From: JAHCIE01 sp034431435
GTDB taxonomy: Bacteria; Chloroflexota; Anaerolineae; Epilineales; JAHCIE01
NCBI GenBank assembly: GCA_034431435.1
Contig: DAOUDG010000086.1
Span: 30,877 to 94,876, forward strand
DNA length: 64,000 nt
Reading direction: 5' to 3'
Numbering within the stretch: the first letter of the stretch is position 1; the number at the start of each line of letters is the position of its first letter. The notes under the pieces were generated by a model. It made no database searches, had not been told where the DNA came from, and saw only the letters and a program-made list of their open reading frames with translations. The position numbers and the translations under genes are program-made. Shown piece by piece: positions 14,686 to 22,903 of this stretch.

Positions 14686-17600
14686 CTACACGCGCAGCGC
14701 CTCCGCGACGGCATCGTCGAGGGCGAGCGCGGCGCCTGCGGTGTAGGCGGCATCAAAGGCGGGGGAACCGAGCGTGGCGCGGACGATGGCCTGGTAGCGA
14801 GCGAGCTCCGCCCGATTGGCGGGCCAGATGGGCGTGCCCTCGGCCGTGTGGACGGTTGCGGCCGCACCCCACAGCCGCGCGGCCCGTTGCGCGGAAGAGG
14901 GTCTGCGCACCTCAGCGGCGACGGCGGCTAATCCCGCTAGCGCCTCAGCCTGGCCGCGCGGCTGGCCCAGGTCGCGGAAGCCGCGCAGGGCCGCGCTGAA
15001 TCGGTCGCGAGCCTGCGCGGTGTCATTGGCATGCAGTGCGAGATAGCCCAGGTTGTGGGTCACCCGCGCTATCTCCAGCCGGTTGTCAAGGTCACGGTAA
15101 ATCCGCAGGCTGCTTGTGTAGAGGTCAGCCGCCTGGTCATCGGCGCCAGTCAGACGCGCTACCTCGCCGAGGTTGTTGAGGGCCTGCGCTTCCAGGGTGC
15201 GCTCTTTCAGGCGGCGGGCTGCGGCGAGGGCCTGCTCATATGACGTGCGTGCGGTGACAGCGTCGCCCTGCAGCATGGCCAGCACGCCCAGCCAGGCGAG
15301 GGCCTGCGCCTGGTAGTAGGCATCGCCGAGAGCATTGAACAGCGCCTGCGCTCGCGTGAGCTTTTCCTGGGCGAGAGCAATATCGCCGAAGTTCTCGAGT
15401 ACCGCGGCCCCGTAGTTGAACGCCAGCCATGCATCGAGCCAGGGGTCCGCCGCAGCCTCGACGCGCGCGACGAGCTCTGGCACGAGTAACTCCGTTTGGG
15501 AGTGGTCGCCTTGCAGGCCGGTCGCGTGCAGCACACCCTCGATGGCGAGCAGAACCGGATACTGCGCGGAGGGGCGGCGCTCTGGGTCCCTCTCCAGGTC
15601 GCGCCACAAGGCCAGGCTGCGCTCAGCATGGGGCAGCGCGGCCGCCGCATCGCTCTGATCGATGGCAAGGTGACCGATGACGCCGTGGGCCTGGGCCAGC
15701 AACGAAGCGGGGATGGGGGCGCTGGACGCCGGGGATGCCGCGAGCGCCTGTTCGAGCCAGGCGCGGCCCTCGGCGAAGTGGCCCCGTACATGCCAGAACC
15801 AGTGCAGCGCACCGGCCAGGCGCAGCGTATCCGTCACCTGGCGCGTCGCCAGCAGCCAGGCCAGCGCGACGCGCAGATTGGCCTGTTCCTCGTCCAGTCG
15901 GTCGAACCAGGCGATCTGCTGGGGGCCGTGCAGCGCCGGGGCCGCCGTCTCCGCGAGGGCGAGATAGTACTGGGCGTGCGCCTGCTGGGTGGCTCCGGCC
16001 TCGCCGCGCTCGCCCAGTCGCTCCAGAGCGTACTCGCGGATGGTTTCCAGCATCGCAAAACGTAGCTCACCGCCGGCCTCGCTTGCTCGCTGAATCAAGT
16101 GCCTGTCGAGTAGGGCTTGAAGGCCGTCGAGCGCGCTCATCGCCAGCGGGCCAACCGCGCCCGCCACGGCCTCGGCCGCTTCCAGGCTCCAACCCCCCGC
16201 GAAGGCGGCCAGGCGCCCAAACAGGAGCTGCTCGCTCAGATCGAGCAGCTGGTAGCTCCAGTCGATGGTCGCCCGCAAGGTGCGCTGGCGTTCGGGCAGG
16301 TCGTGGGGGCCGCCGGTCAGCAGCGATAGGCCGTGATCCAGCCGAGCCAACAGCATGCGTGGCGACAGTAGCGGCGCGCGCGCCGCGGCCAGCTCGATGG
16401 CCAGCGGCAGCCCGTCGAGGCGCGCGCAGATGGCCGCCATGTCGCGGGCGTTCGCCTCGGTAAGCTGGAAGTTGGGCAGGCGCACCCGAACACGAGCCAG
16501 GAACAGGGCCACGGCATCCACCTGGGCGAGGGCGTCCAGGGGGGGAAGATGGTCCGCGTCGACGAGGGCCAGCGGCGGGACGGGGTAGCTGTGCTCGCCG
16601 ACCATGCGCAGGCGGGCGCGGCTGGTGGTCAGCACGGTCAGGTGCGACGCCGCCTCCAGCAAGGCTGCGACATCCACAGCGGCCTCGGTCACGTGCTCGA
16701 AGTTGTCGAGCACGAGCAACAGCTCGCGGTGGCGCAGGGCAGCCTGGAGCCGCGCCAGGGGCGGGCGGTCGCCCTGGTCGGGCAGGCCGAGGGCCTGCGC
16801 GATGGCCGGGATGACGAGGGCCGCGTCGCGCAGCGGCGCGAGTGGAACAAAGACCGCGCCGTCGGCAAAGTTTGGGGCGGCGACACGTGCCGCCTCGATG
16901 GCGAGCCGCGTCTTACCGGAACCGCCGGGGCCGATCAGGGTGACCAGCCGCACCTCGGCGCGCCGCAGCAGGGCTACCACCTCGGCCATCTCGGTCGTGC
17001 GCCCAATCAGGGGACTGGTGGGAGCGGGAATGCCAGCGGCGGGCAATGCGGCTTCAGTTTGGGCGAGCGGCGCGGGGGCGCGGCGGACTGGCAGGTCGTC
17101 CCGTGCGGGGGATGGCAGCAGCGGTGCGCCCTCGCGCACCGCCTCGAAGACAGCGCGCGTCTCGGGCAGGGGCGAGACGCCTAGCTCGCGCTCTAGCGTC
17201 ACCGCGCATGCCTCGAACTGGCGTAACGCTGCCGTTCGATCCCCCGCCGCCGCGTAGAGAGCGATGAGCCGACGGTGGACATCCTCGGCCAGATCGTCGG
17301 TCTGGAGATAGCGTTGCGCGGCGGCGATGGCCGCGCCGTAGTCACGCGCGGCGGTATGCGCCTCGATGAGCGCGGCCAGGGCATCGAGGGTGCGCCGCTC
17401 CCAGGCGCGGCGCTCTGTCTCCAGCCAGCTCTCGAACTCGGGCGCATCGGGGAGGGCGAAACCATCCAGGAAAGGACCACGGGCGAGATCCACCGCCTGT
17501 CGGAGCGCGTCGAGCCGGGTAGCCGGATTGGCCGTAGCCGTCAACCGGACGAAGGTGGCGGTGTCGGACCAGGCCCGCTCGGAAGCTAGGCTAACGGTCT

Positions 17601-17862
17601 CATCTTCGGCCCGCACTACATCGGGTCGGGGCAGGGCGCGCCGTAGCAGCGCCAGCAGCCGGGTCAGGTTACGGCGCGCAGTGGCGTCGGGGACATCGGG
17701 CCAGAACAGGTAGCCCAGCTGGGCGCGTGTCGTCGGCCGGGACTCGGTGGCGAGGCGGTAGAGTAAGGCGCGGGTTTGACGGCGCGGGATGGGCACGGGC
17801 TGCCCGCCCCAGAGTAGCTGGGGCGGGCCGAGGAGCCTGACCTGGAGCTGAGGGTCCCTCAT
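14686..17862 (-). CDS. BTAD-AAA-TPR transcriptional regulator (SARP/LuxR-like STAND ATPase)
   Basis: 1058 aa. Residues ~1-95: winged-helix OmpR-like DNA-binding domain (LQVRLLGPPQLLWGG, TTRAQLGYLFWPD). ~100-245: BTAD bacterial transcriptional activator domain (LEAERRAWERRTLDAL-like helices, AAIAAAQRYLQTDDLAEDVHRRLIALY split across helices). ~285-560: P-loop NTPase with Walker A GPGGSGKT and Walker B LLLVLDNFEHV, then a winged-helix linker. ~640-1040: tetratricopeptide repeats. This is the signal-transduction NTPase layout in which ligand or protein sensing by TPRs drives ATP-dependent oligomerisation and promoter activation. Targets are unknown; the nearest candidates are the DUF6220 operon and cupin/VOC genes. 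Confidence 0.87.
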   Translation of the reverse strand: MRDPQLQVRLLGPPQLLWGGQPVPIPRRQTRALLYRLATESRPTTRAQLGYLFWPDVPDATARRNLTRLLALLRRALPRPDVVRAEDETVSLASERAWSDTATFVRLTATANPATRLDALRQAVDLARGPFLDGFALPDAPEFESWLETERRAWERRTLDALAALIEAHTAARDYGAAIAAAQRYLQTDDLAEDVHRRLIALYAAAGDRTAALRQFEACAVTLERELGVSPLPETRAVFEAVREGAPLLPSPARDDLPVRRAPAPLAQTEAALPAAGIPAPTSPLIGRTTEMAEVVALLRRAEVRLVTLIGPGGSGKTRLAIEAARVAAPNFADGAVFVPLAPLRDAALVIPAIAQALGLPDQGDRPPLARLQAALRHRELLLVLDNFEHVTEAAVDVAALLEAASHLTVLTTSRARLRMVGEHSYPVPPLALVDADHLPPLDALAQVDAVALFLARVRVRLPNFQLTEANARDMAAICARLDGLPLAIELAAARAPLLSPRMLLARLDHGLSLLTGGPHDLPERQRTLRATIDWSYQLLDLSEQLLFGRLAAFAGGWSLEAAEAVAGAVGPLAMSALDGLQALLDRHLIQRASEAGGELRFAMLETIREYALERLGERGEAGATQQAHAQYYLALAETAAPALHGPQQIAWFDRLDEEQANLRVALAWLLATRQVTDTLRLAGALHWFWHVRGHFAEGRAWLEQALAASPASSAPIPASLLAQAHGVIGHLAIDQSDAAAALPHAERSLALWRDLERDPERRPSAQYPVLLAIEGVLHATGLQGDHSQTELLVPELVARVEAAADPWLDAWLAFNYGAAVLENFGDIALAQEKLTRAQALFNALGDAYYQAQALAWLGVLAMLQGDAVTARTSYEQALAAARRLKERTLEAQALNNLGEVARLTGADDQAADLYTSSLRIYRDLDNRLEIARVTHNLGYLALHANDTAQARDRFSAALRGFRDLGQPRGQAEALAGLAAVAAEVRRPSSAQRAARLWGAAATVHTAEGTPIWPANRAELARYQAIVRATLGSPAFDAAYTAGAALALDDAVAEALRV

Positions 17863-17961
17863 TCGGGCGTCCTACTGCGGCACGGGGATGGGCCGGTTGT
17901 ATCCAGCGCCTGGGAAGGGCAATAGTGTACATCATGACAGCGCCGAGGTCTAGAGCGGGTA

Positions 17962-18651
17962 TTACCTGGGCTGTTCTACACGCGATGCCCAGTACGCCTC
18001 CTCAAGGTATCGTGGGTAGGTCGAGCGGTATCCCAGCCAGCGGCCGACTGGCGCGAGAAGCCTGGCAATGGGAATAGCAATGCTGGGCGGCGGGCTGGTA
18101 AACACGGTGTCGTCAGCATACTCACTGCCGATGACCATGGCCTGGAGGAACCTGGGTTGGCCCTGAGGGGTGAGCGCCCCCTCATGCGCCATGCCGAAGA
18201 GGGTCGCAATGACCTCGCCCGTTCGGGCGGCTGGCCGCGTCTCAGCGATGGCTACGCCAGGCTTCGCGCCGACGCAGCGGAAGGTGTGCGGCGTGCCCTT
18301 GGCGACAACCAACTGCTGCCCGGCGCGACCAGGACGTTCCTGGCCGCCGATGCGAAAGATGAATTCCCCCTCCACAATGTCGAAGTGCTCGTCGTAGCTG
18401 GGATGGATGTGTTCTGGCGGCCCCGCGTTACCGGGCCGAAACACGCCCACGCCACGCTCGTAGGCCCCGCCGGTTGATTGCGCCGCGACCAGGCCAAAGA
18501 CCCATTCCCCCGTGACCGGCTGCGAGACGAGGGGTGAGACGCGCTGGCCGAGAAGCGCGGCCAGGCGGCCGTCACTCTCGTAGGTGAAGCCGGTCCCGTC
18601 AATGGGATGTCCCTCTCGGTCAAGGACGCGGCCGGTGATGAGTGTTGGCAT
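17962..18651 (-). CDS. Cupin-domain protein
   Basis: 229 aa from ATG 18651 (GGAGAG about 11 bases upstream). Cupin motif 1: PPEHIHPSYDEHFDIVEGEF; motif 2: GQQLVVAKGTPHTFRCVG. Both carry the expected His/Glu ligands. The C-terminal tail ARLLAPVGRWLGYRSTYP matches the cupin at 6048-6629, indicating paralogy. Residues ~1-70 form an extra N-terminal segment absent there. Role unknown; ligand binding or dioxygenase-like chemistry is possible. It has its own promoter overlapping a palindrome. Confidence 0.8.
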   Translation of the reverse strand: MPTLITGRVLDREGHPIDGTGFTYESDGRLAALLGQRVSPLVSQPVTGEWVFGLVAAQSTGGAYERGVGVFRPGNAGPPEHIHPSYDEHFDIVEGEFIFRIGGQERPGRAGQQLVVAKGTPHTFRCVGAKPGVAIAETRPAARTGEVIATLFGMAHEGALTPQGQPRFLQAMVIGSEYADDTVFTSPPPSIAIPIARLLAPVGRWLGYRSTYPRYLEEAYWASRVEQPR

Positions 18652-18731
18652 GGGGTGGCGTGCTCTCCTCTGGATGAAAACTGCCTGGGCAGCGACGGCC
18701 TGACTGACGCATCCCCATCCGGGGTGGTGGC

Positions 18732-18760
18732 ATCCTACCATGTATGACATGACATGTCAA
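18732..18760 (-). promoter_or_regulatory. Promoter with operator-like palindrome at the -35
   Basis: Minus strand TTGACA (18755-18760), 17-nt spacer, TAGGAT (18732-18737). The perfect 10-bp palindrome TGACATGTCA (18750-18759) overlaps the -35 and is preceded by another TGACA-like half site, suggesting repressor control of the cupin gene. Confidence 0.6.
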
Positions 18761-18898
18761 TAGGGGAAAATTGATGGTGTGGTCGGCCGGCCTGCTGGTT
18801 CGAGCGTGGGGCCTATGCCCGGCAAGCGCGCGCCTCCCGACTCGCGCATGGCGAGATGCGTCGGGAGGCGCGCGCTGTTGGAAAGGTGCAGGGTCAGG

Positions 18899-19396
18899 CT
18901 AGCCGTCGTAGGCCTTCTGGAGCGCGGCGATGTCGAGCTTCTTCATCTGGAACATGGCCGCTGTCGCCCGCTCCACGCCGGCCGGGTCGCCGCCATCCAG
19001 CATCGCAAACCAGGCGGTAGGTACGACCTGCCACGAGAGGCCGAACCTGTCCTTGAGCCAGCCGCACTGCTGCGCCGTCGGGTCGCCGCCCTCAGAGAGC
19101 CTGTCCCAGTAGTAGTCGACTTCCGCCTGATCCTTGCAGTAGACCTGGAATGAGATGGCCTCGCTAAACTTGAAGTGGGGACCGCCATTCAGGGCGGTGA
19201 AGGCCTGCCCATCCAGCTCAAACTCGACGGTCATGGCGGAGCCAGGCTCCCGGCCGTGAATCTCGCGCCCCACCTCGCTATAGCGCATCACGCCCCGGAT
19301 CTTCGAGTTGGGGAAGAGGGCGGTATAGAAGTTGGCCGCCTCCTCGGCCTGATCATCGAACCACAAACATGGGGCAATCTTCTGAATAGCTGACAT
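18899..19396 (-). CDS. PhnB-like VOC protein (3-demethylubiquinone methyltransferase-like fold)
   Basis: 165 aa from ATG 19396, six bases after AAGGAG. Motifs of the PhnB/VOC subfamily: IAPCLWFDDQAEEAANFYTALF, GREPGSAMTVEFELDGQAF, ALNGGPHFKFSEAISF and CGWLKDRFGLSWQVVPTAW. Database names for this family often say 3-demethylubiquinone-9 3-methyltransferase, but there is no SAM-binding motif, so that name should not be taken as function. Part of a group of small ligand-binding cupin/VOC genes. Confidence 0.85.
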   Translation of the reverse strand: MSAIQKIAPCLWFDDQAEEAANFYTALFPNSKIRGVMRYSEVGREIHGREPGSAMTVEFELDGQAFTALNGGPHFKFSEAISFQVYCKDQAEVDYYWDRLSEGGDPTAQQCGWLKDRFGLSWQVVPTAWFAMLDGGDPAGVERATAAMFQMKKLDIAALQKAYDG

Positions 19397-19516
19397 CTGC
19401 ATCTCCTTGTGGGGTACAATCGCGGTGGAACGTGCGTCTCTGGTAAGTAATCGTTCGCCATCCACTGAAATCGACATCCAACGCGTTGAGAGTCAGGGTC
19501 ATGGGTGGCTCGCAGT

Positions 19517-20005
19517 CTATTCGACCGCCAGCGGCGGCCCTACCAGTTCCATGCCGCAGGCGCGCCACAGGGTGGGGTCTTGAGGCGGCATGGCGTTGGC
19601 CTTCGTCACCTCGCGGAAGAAGGCCTCCATCTGGCCGGCGGGCATGAAGGTGATGAGCATGCGGCCGCGACCCTCGCCGACGAAGGCCCAGGCGTGGGGC
19701 ACGCGACGGGGCGCGAGCAGCGAGTCGCCCGCCTTCAGGCTGAAGCGTTGCTGCGCCACCTCGATGACAAACTCGCCCTCGGTGGCGTAGAACCACTCGT
19801 CCTGGTCGTAGTGCAGGTGGCGGGCCGGGCCGCCCCGCGCGTGAAAGGTGTTCTCGATAATGAGGACGCCGTCGCGGTCCTGAGGCGTGACCTTGAAGTC
19901 GATGGCGCTGATGCCCAGTGGCCGATGCTCGCCAAAGCGGTCCGTCCCGGCTGCCACATGCAGGACAGCGGGCGGCGTAGACCTGGCCTCGCGTTGGTCA
20001 GTCAT
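19517..20005 (-). CDS. Cupin-domain protein
   Basis: 162 aa. Single cupin barrel: ARHLHYDQDEWFYATEGEF (motif 1) and AGDSLLAPRRVPHAWAFVG (motif 2), with His/Asp/Glu metal ligands. It resembles small cupins often found near oxidoreductases; no specific function is recognised. Divergent from the G1P dehydrogenase gene, each with its own promoter in the 197-bp gap. Confidence 0.82.
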   Translation of the reverse strand: MTDQREARSTPPAVLHVAAGTDRFGEHRPLGISAIDFKVTPQDRDGVLIIENTFHARGGPARHLHYDQDEWFYATEGEFVIEVAQQRFSLKAGDSLLAPRRVPHAWAFVGEGRGRMLITFMPAGQMEAFFREVTKANAMPPQDPTLWRACGMELVGPPLAVE

Positions 20006-20074
20006 GGCCTGCCTCCTCTGACGCGCTGGACCCTGCCCTGCGTGTCGCGCTATTCCCGATGGTCGAAGAGGGGC

Positions 20075-20103
20075 ATTATAGGCGTGTCTGGGGTGGTGCG
20101 CAA
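20075..20103 (-). promoter_or_regulatory. Promoter of the cupin gene at 19517-20005
   Basis: Minus strand TTGCGC (20098-20103), 17-nt spacer, perfect TATAAT (20075-20080), pointing at the ATG at 20005. Confidence 0.6.
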
Positions 20104-20124
20104 GCAGACAGAGTTCAGCCGCGC

Positions 20125-20153
20125 TTGTCTGCCCTTCCGTTTAGACTTACAAT
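20125..20153 (+). promoter_or_regulatory. Promoter of the G1P dehydrogenase gene
   Basis: TTGTCT (20125-20130), 17-nt spacer, TACAAT (20148-20153); start codon at 20203 gives a leader of about 43 nt. Confidence 0.6.
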
Positions 20154-20202
20154 CGAGTCAGTCTGGTCCGTTGGAAGAGACACTGTTACGAAGGAAACCC
20201 CA

Positions 20203-21546
20203 ATGACCCATGATCCTGTGGCCGCCGCGCTGCGCGCTGCGACCGATACGCGCGAGTTTGTGACGGGGCGTGGCATCCTGGCCCAGGTGGACACGCTGTT
20301 CGCGAAGGCGTTTGGCGATGCGGCGGCGGTGGTCGTCGCCGACGAGAATACCTTCGCGGCGGCGGGCCGCGCGGTTGACGCGCACCTGCGGGCGGGGCGG
20401 CCCGTGGCCGAGTCGGTCGTGTTCCCCGGCCAGCCGACCCTGGCCGCCGATTTCGCCAACGTGCTGAGCCTGGAAGAGCGGCTGCGCGCCGTGGATGCCG
20501 TGCCTGTCGTCGTCGGCTCCGGAACTCTCAACGACCTGACCAAGCTCGCCGCGCACCGCGTCGGCCGGCCATATATGGTGGTCGGCACGGCGGCGTCGAT
20601 GGACGGCTATACGTCCTTTGGCGCGGCCATCACCAAGGACGGCTTCAAGCAGACCATGGAGTGCCCCGCGCCACGGGCGGTGCTGGCCGACCTGGACGTG
20701 CTGATGCGCGCGCCGGACGGCATGACAGCGTCGGGTTACGGTGACCTGCTGGGCAAAGTCACGGCCGGGGCGGACTGGATTCTGGCCGACGCCGTAGGGT
20801 CGGAGGCCATTGACCCGCGCGCCTGGCCGCTGGTGCAGGACTCGCTGCGCGCCTGGACCGCCCACCCCGATCGGCTGAAGGCGGGTGACGCCGAGGCGAT
20901 GGCCGACCTGTTCGAGGGCTTGACGCTGGTGGGCCTGGCCATGCAGATCAGCCGCTCGTCGCGCCCAGCGTCGGGCAGCGAGCATCGCTTCAGCCACCTG
21001 TGGGAGATGCAGGCGGCCGAGCACGGCCACCTGCCCGTGCCCCACGGCTTCAAGGTCGGCGTGGGGTCCATCGCCGCCGCCGCGCTCTATGAGCGACTGT
21101 TCCAGCGCGACCTGTCGCGGTTGGATGTCGACGCGCTCGTCGCCGTGTGGCCGTCGCGCGATGAGCTGGTGGCGCAGGTGCGCCAGGCCCACGCCATACC
21201 GTGGCTGGCGGAGGGCGCGGTCAAGGAGAGTCTGGCCAAGTACATCTCGCCCGACCAGCTGCGGGAGCGGCTGCACCTGATCGGGGACCTGTGGCCTACT
21301 CTGAAGCCACGACTTGAACGCCAACTCATGACGGCCGACGAACTGGCGCGGCGGTTGCGGGCGGTGGGCGCGCCGACGACACCGGCCGAGGTGGGCGTGA
21401 CGCGGCAACAACTCAGGGATAGCTACCTGCTGGCGCGGACGATTCGCAGCCGCTACTCGGTCCTCGACCTGGTAACGGAGACAGGGCTGCTGGACAGTCT
21501 CGTCGACGAATTGTTCGCGCCGGGCGGCCACTGGGCGGCGGTCTAG
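20203..21546 (+). CDS. sn-glycerol-1-phosphate dehydrogenase family protein (EgsA/AraM-like)
   Basis: 447 aa from ATG 20203 with AAGGA seven bases upstream; longer frames to 20059 are rejected because the promoter lies inside them. Iron-containing-alcohol-dehydrogenase fold: VVVADENTF, VPVVVGSGTLNDLTKLAAH (the NAD(P)-binding GSGT(L/I)ND), VVGTAASMDGYTS with the metal-binding Asp, SGSEHRFSHLWE and VPHGFKVGVG with the two metal-binding His. This signature is that of G1P dehydrogenase, which reduces dihydroxyacetone phosphate to sn-glycerol-1-phosphate. The enzyme makes the archaeal lipid backbone and, in some Bacillota (AraM), heptaprenylglyceryl lipids. The C-terminal ~110 residues are longer than the core family. 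Confidence 0.85.
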   Translation: MTHDPVAAALRAATDTREFVTGRGILAQVDTLFAKAFGDAAAVVVADENTFAAAGRAVDAHLRAGRPVAESVVFPGQPTLAADFANVLSLEERLRAVDAVPVVVGSGTLNDLTKLAAHRVGRPYMVVGTAASMDGYTSFGAAITKDGFKQTMECPAPRAVLADLDVLMRAPDGMTASGYGDLLGKVTAGADWILADAVGSEAIDPRAWPLVQDSLRAWTAHPDRLKAGDAEAMADLFEGLTLVGLAMQISRSSRPASGSEHRFSHLWEMQAAEHGHLPVPHGFKVGVGSIAAAALYERLFQRDLSRLDVDALVAVWPSRDELVAQVRQAHAIPWLAEGAVKESLAKYISPDQLRERLHLIGDLWPTLKPRLERQLMTADELARRLRAVGAPTTPAEVGVTRQQLRDSYLLARTIRSRYSVLDLVTETGLLDSLVDELFAPGGHWAAV

Positions 21547-21659
21547 AGCTGAGGTTGAAATATTGACGCACCCCCGGCGCGTATATAGAAGTGCAGCAGC
21601 CTCTACCGATGCCGAGGCCTGGACCGCCCGTTCTCGGCGTGCGCGAAAGGAGAGACCGC

Positions 21660-22205
21660 ATGACCTTCTTGCGACGCGGGAAAGACACCGTCGAGGAGTT
21701 TCGCCGCAGCCGCGAGGCCTTTGGCCGCCCGGCCGAGTACGCCACTGAGCCGGCGCCGTCACTGACACCCCAGTCGTCGGCCCCGTTTCCCACGGAGGCA
21801 GCGGATCACGAGCCGGCGCTGCCTTCGCCGGCCGAGGATGCGCAGCGCGACATGCTCGAGGCGTTGCGTCGCAACGCCTCGGCTGTAGCAAAGGATACCT
21901 CGTTCAGCGGCACTCTCAAGTCCGACAGTAACCTGTATATCGAAGGCCACTTCGAGGGGCAGCTTGAGGCGCGCGACACCATCTTCATCGCCGAGAGCGC
22001 GGAGGTGAAGGCCGACCTGGGCGCAACCAACGTTATCGTCGCCGGGTTGCTGGATGGCAAGGTAGATGCCAGTGCGCGCTTCCACGCCATGCCGTCGGCG
22101 CGCGTGGCCGGTGACATTCGCAGCGCCGTCCTCGTCGTCGATCGCGGCTCCCACATCAATTGCCGCTTTGCGATGAAGTCGGCCAGGCAGGAGGGGCGCG
22201 CATGA
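21660..22205 (+). CDS. Bactofilin-family (polymer-forming cytoskeletal) protein
   Basis: 181 aa from ATG 21660 (AAGGAG seven bases upstream). N-terminal ~75 residues are polar, Pro-rich and probably disordered. The bactofilin core begins at SFSGTLKSDSNLYIEGHFEGQL and continues with the right-handed beta-helix repeats (VKADLGATNVIVAGLLDGKVDA, GDIRSAVLVVDRGSHI). Bactofilins polymerise without nucleotide into cytoplasmic or membrane-associated filaments that organise cell shape, polarity or wall synthesis. Overlaps the next bactofilin gene by 4 nt (ATGA). Confidence 0.87.
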   Translation: MTFLRRGKDTVEEFRRSREAFGRPAEYATEPAPSLTPQSSAPFPTEAADHEPALPSPAEDAQRDMLEALRRNASAVAKDTSFSGTLKSDSNLYIEGHFEGQLEARDTIFIAESAEVKADLGATNVIVAGLLDGKVDASARFHAMPSARVAGDIRSAVLVVDRGSHINCRFAMKSARQEGRA

Positions 22206-22708
22206 CCACCATCTACAAGCCGCGCAGCGGGTCGTATGTGCGGGACAGCGATGCCAGTGGCGCGTCGCCCAGTGAGAGCCTCATCGACCGCCATTCCCAC
22301 TTCAACGGTGTGTACCGAACCAGCCATGATTTGCGCATCGAGGGCACTGCTGAGGGGGAGATCGAGTGTGACGGGACGGTGACCGTTGCGCCCGACGCCC
22401 ACGTCGAGGCGAAAGTGCGCGCCAACAACGTCATCCTGGCCGGTGAGGCGAGCGGCGATATCGTGTGCCTGGCCCAATTCACGTTGCGCCCGACAGGGCA
22501 GATGCGCGGCCAGGTGCGCGCGGCCAGCCTCATCGTCGAGGAGGGCGCTTTCTTCGAGGGTGAGTTTCAGATGGCCGACGCGCAGCCTGTGGCGGCCGCG
22601 TCGGCGCCGGCTGCTACGCCTCCGTTGACCTTCCCCGCTCTCGCACAGAGTGATGCGCGGGTGGAGGAGGACGAAGAGGAGGATGACAAAGCAGCCAGCG
22701 ACGAATAG
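22202..22708 (+). CDS. Second bactofilin-family protein
   Basis: 168 aa; ATG overlaps the stop of the first bactofilin (ATGA), with AGGAGG in the preceding gene's end. Core repeats: HFNGVYRTSHDLRIEGTAEGEI, VAPDAHVEAKVRANNVILAGEA and LRPTGQMRGQVRAASLIVEEGAFFEGEF. The tail (about residues 130-168) is Ala/Pro-rich then strongly acidic (EEDEEEDD). Coupled translation suggests the two proteins co-assemble or act in one structure. Confidence 0.87.
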   Translation: MTTIYKPRSGSYVRDSDASGASPSESLIDRHSHFNGVYRTSHDLRIEGTAEGEIECDGTVTVAPDAHVEAKVRANNVILAGEASGDIVCLAQFTLRPTGQMRGQVRAASLIVEEGAFFEGEFQMADAQPVAAASAPAATPPLTFPALAQSDARVEEDEEEDDKAASDE

Positions 22709-22903
22709 GAGTAGACACAGCATTTGGCGTGACGGCCGGGGGCATGGGCGCAGCGCATGCTGCTACCCAGCGCAAGATGCACGGTATGAACCTGGCGTGA
22801 AGTGCGTGTAATTGCACTCGTGTCCGACGACTGAGCGGCGCAGTCATGACTCGCTGAATCCCCCCACTACGCCGCGTCGACCACGCCCCACAAGGAGGCT
22901 CTC

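Noticed and set aside
20158..21891. 577-aa minus-strand frame over the G1P dehydrogenase gene
   Set aside because: It is antisense of a well-supported enzyme, is rich in Arg/His/Gln, and lacks domain motifs.
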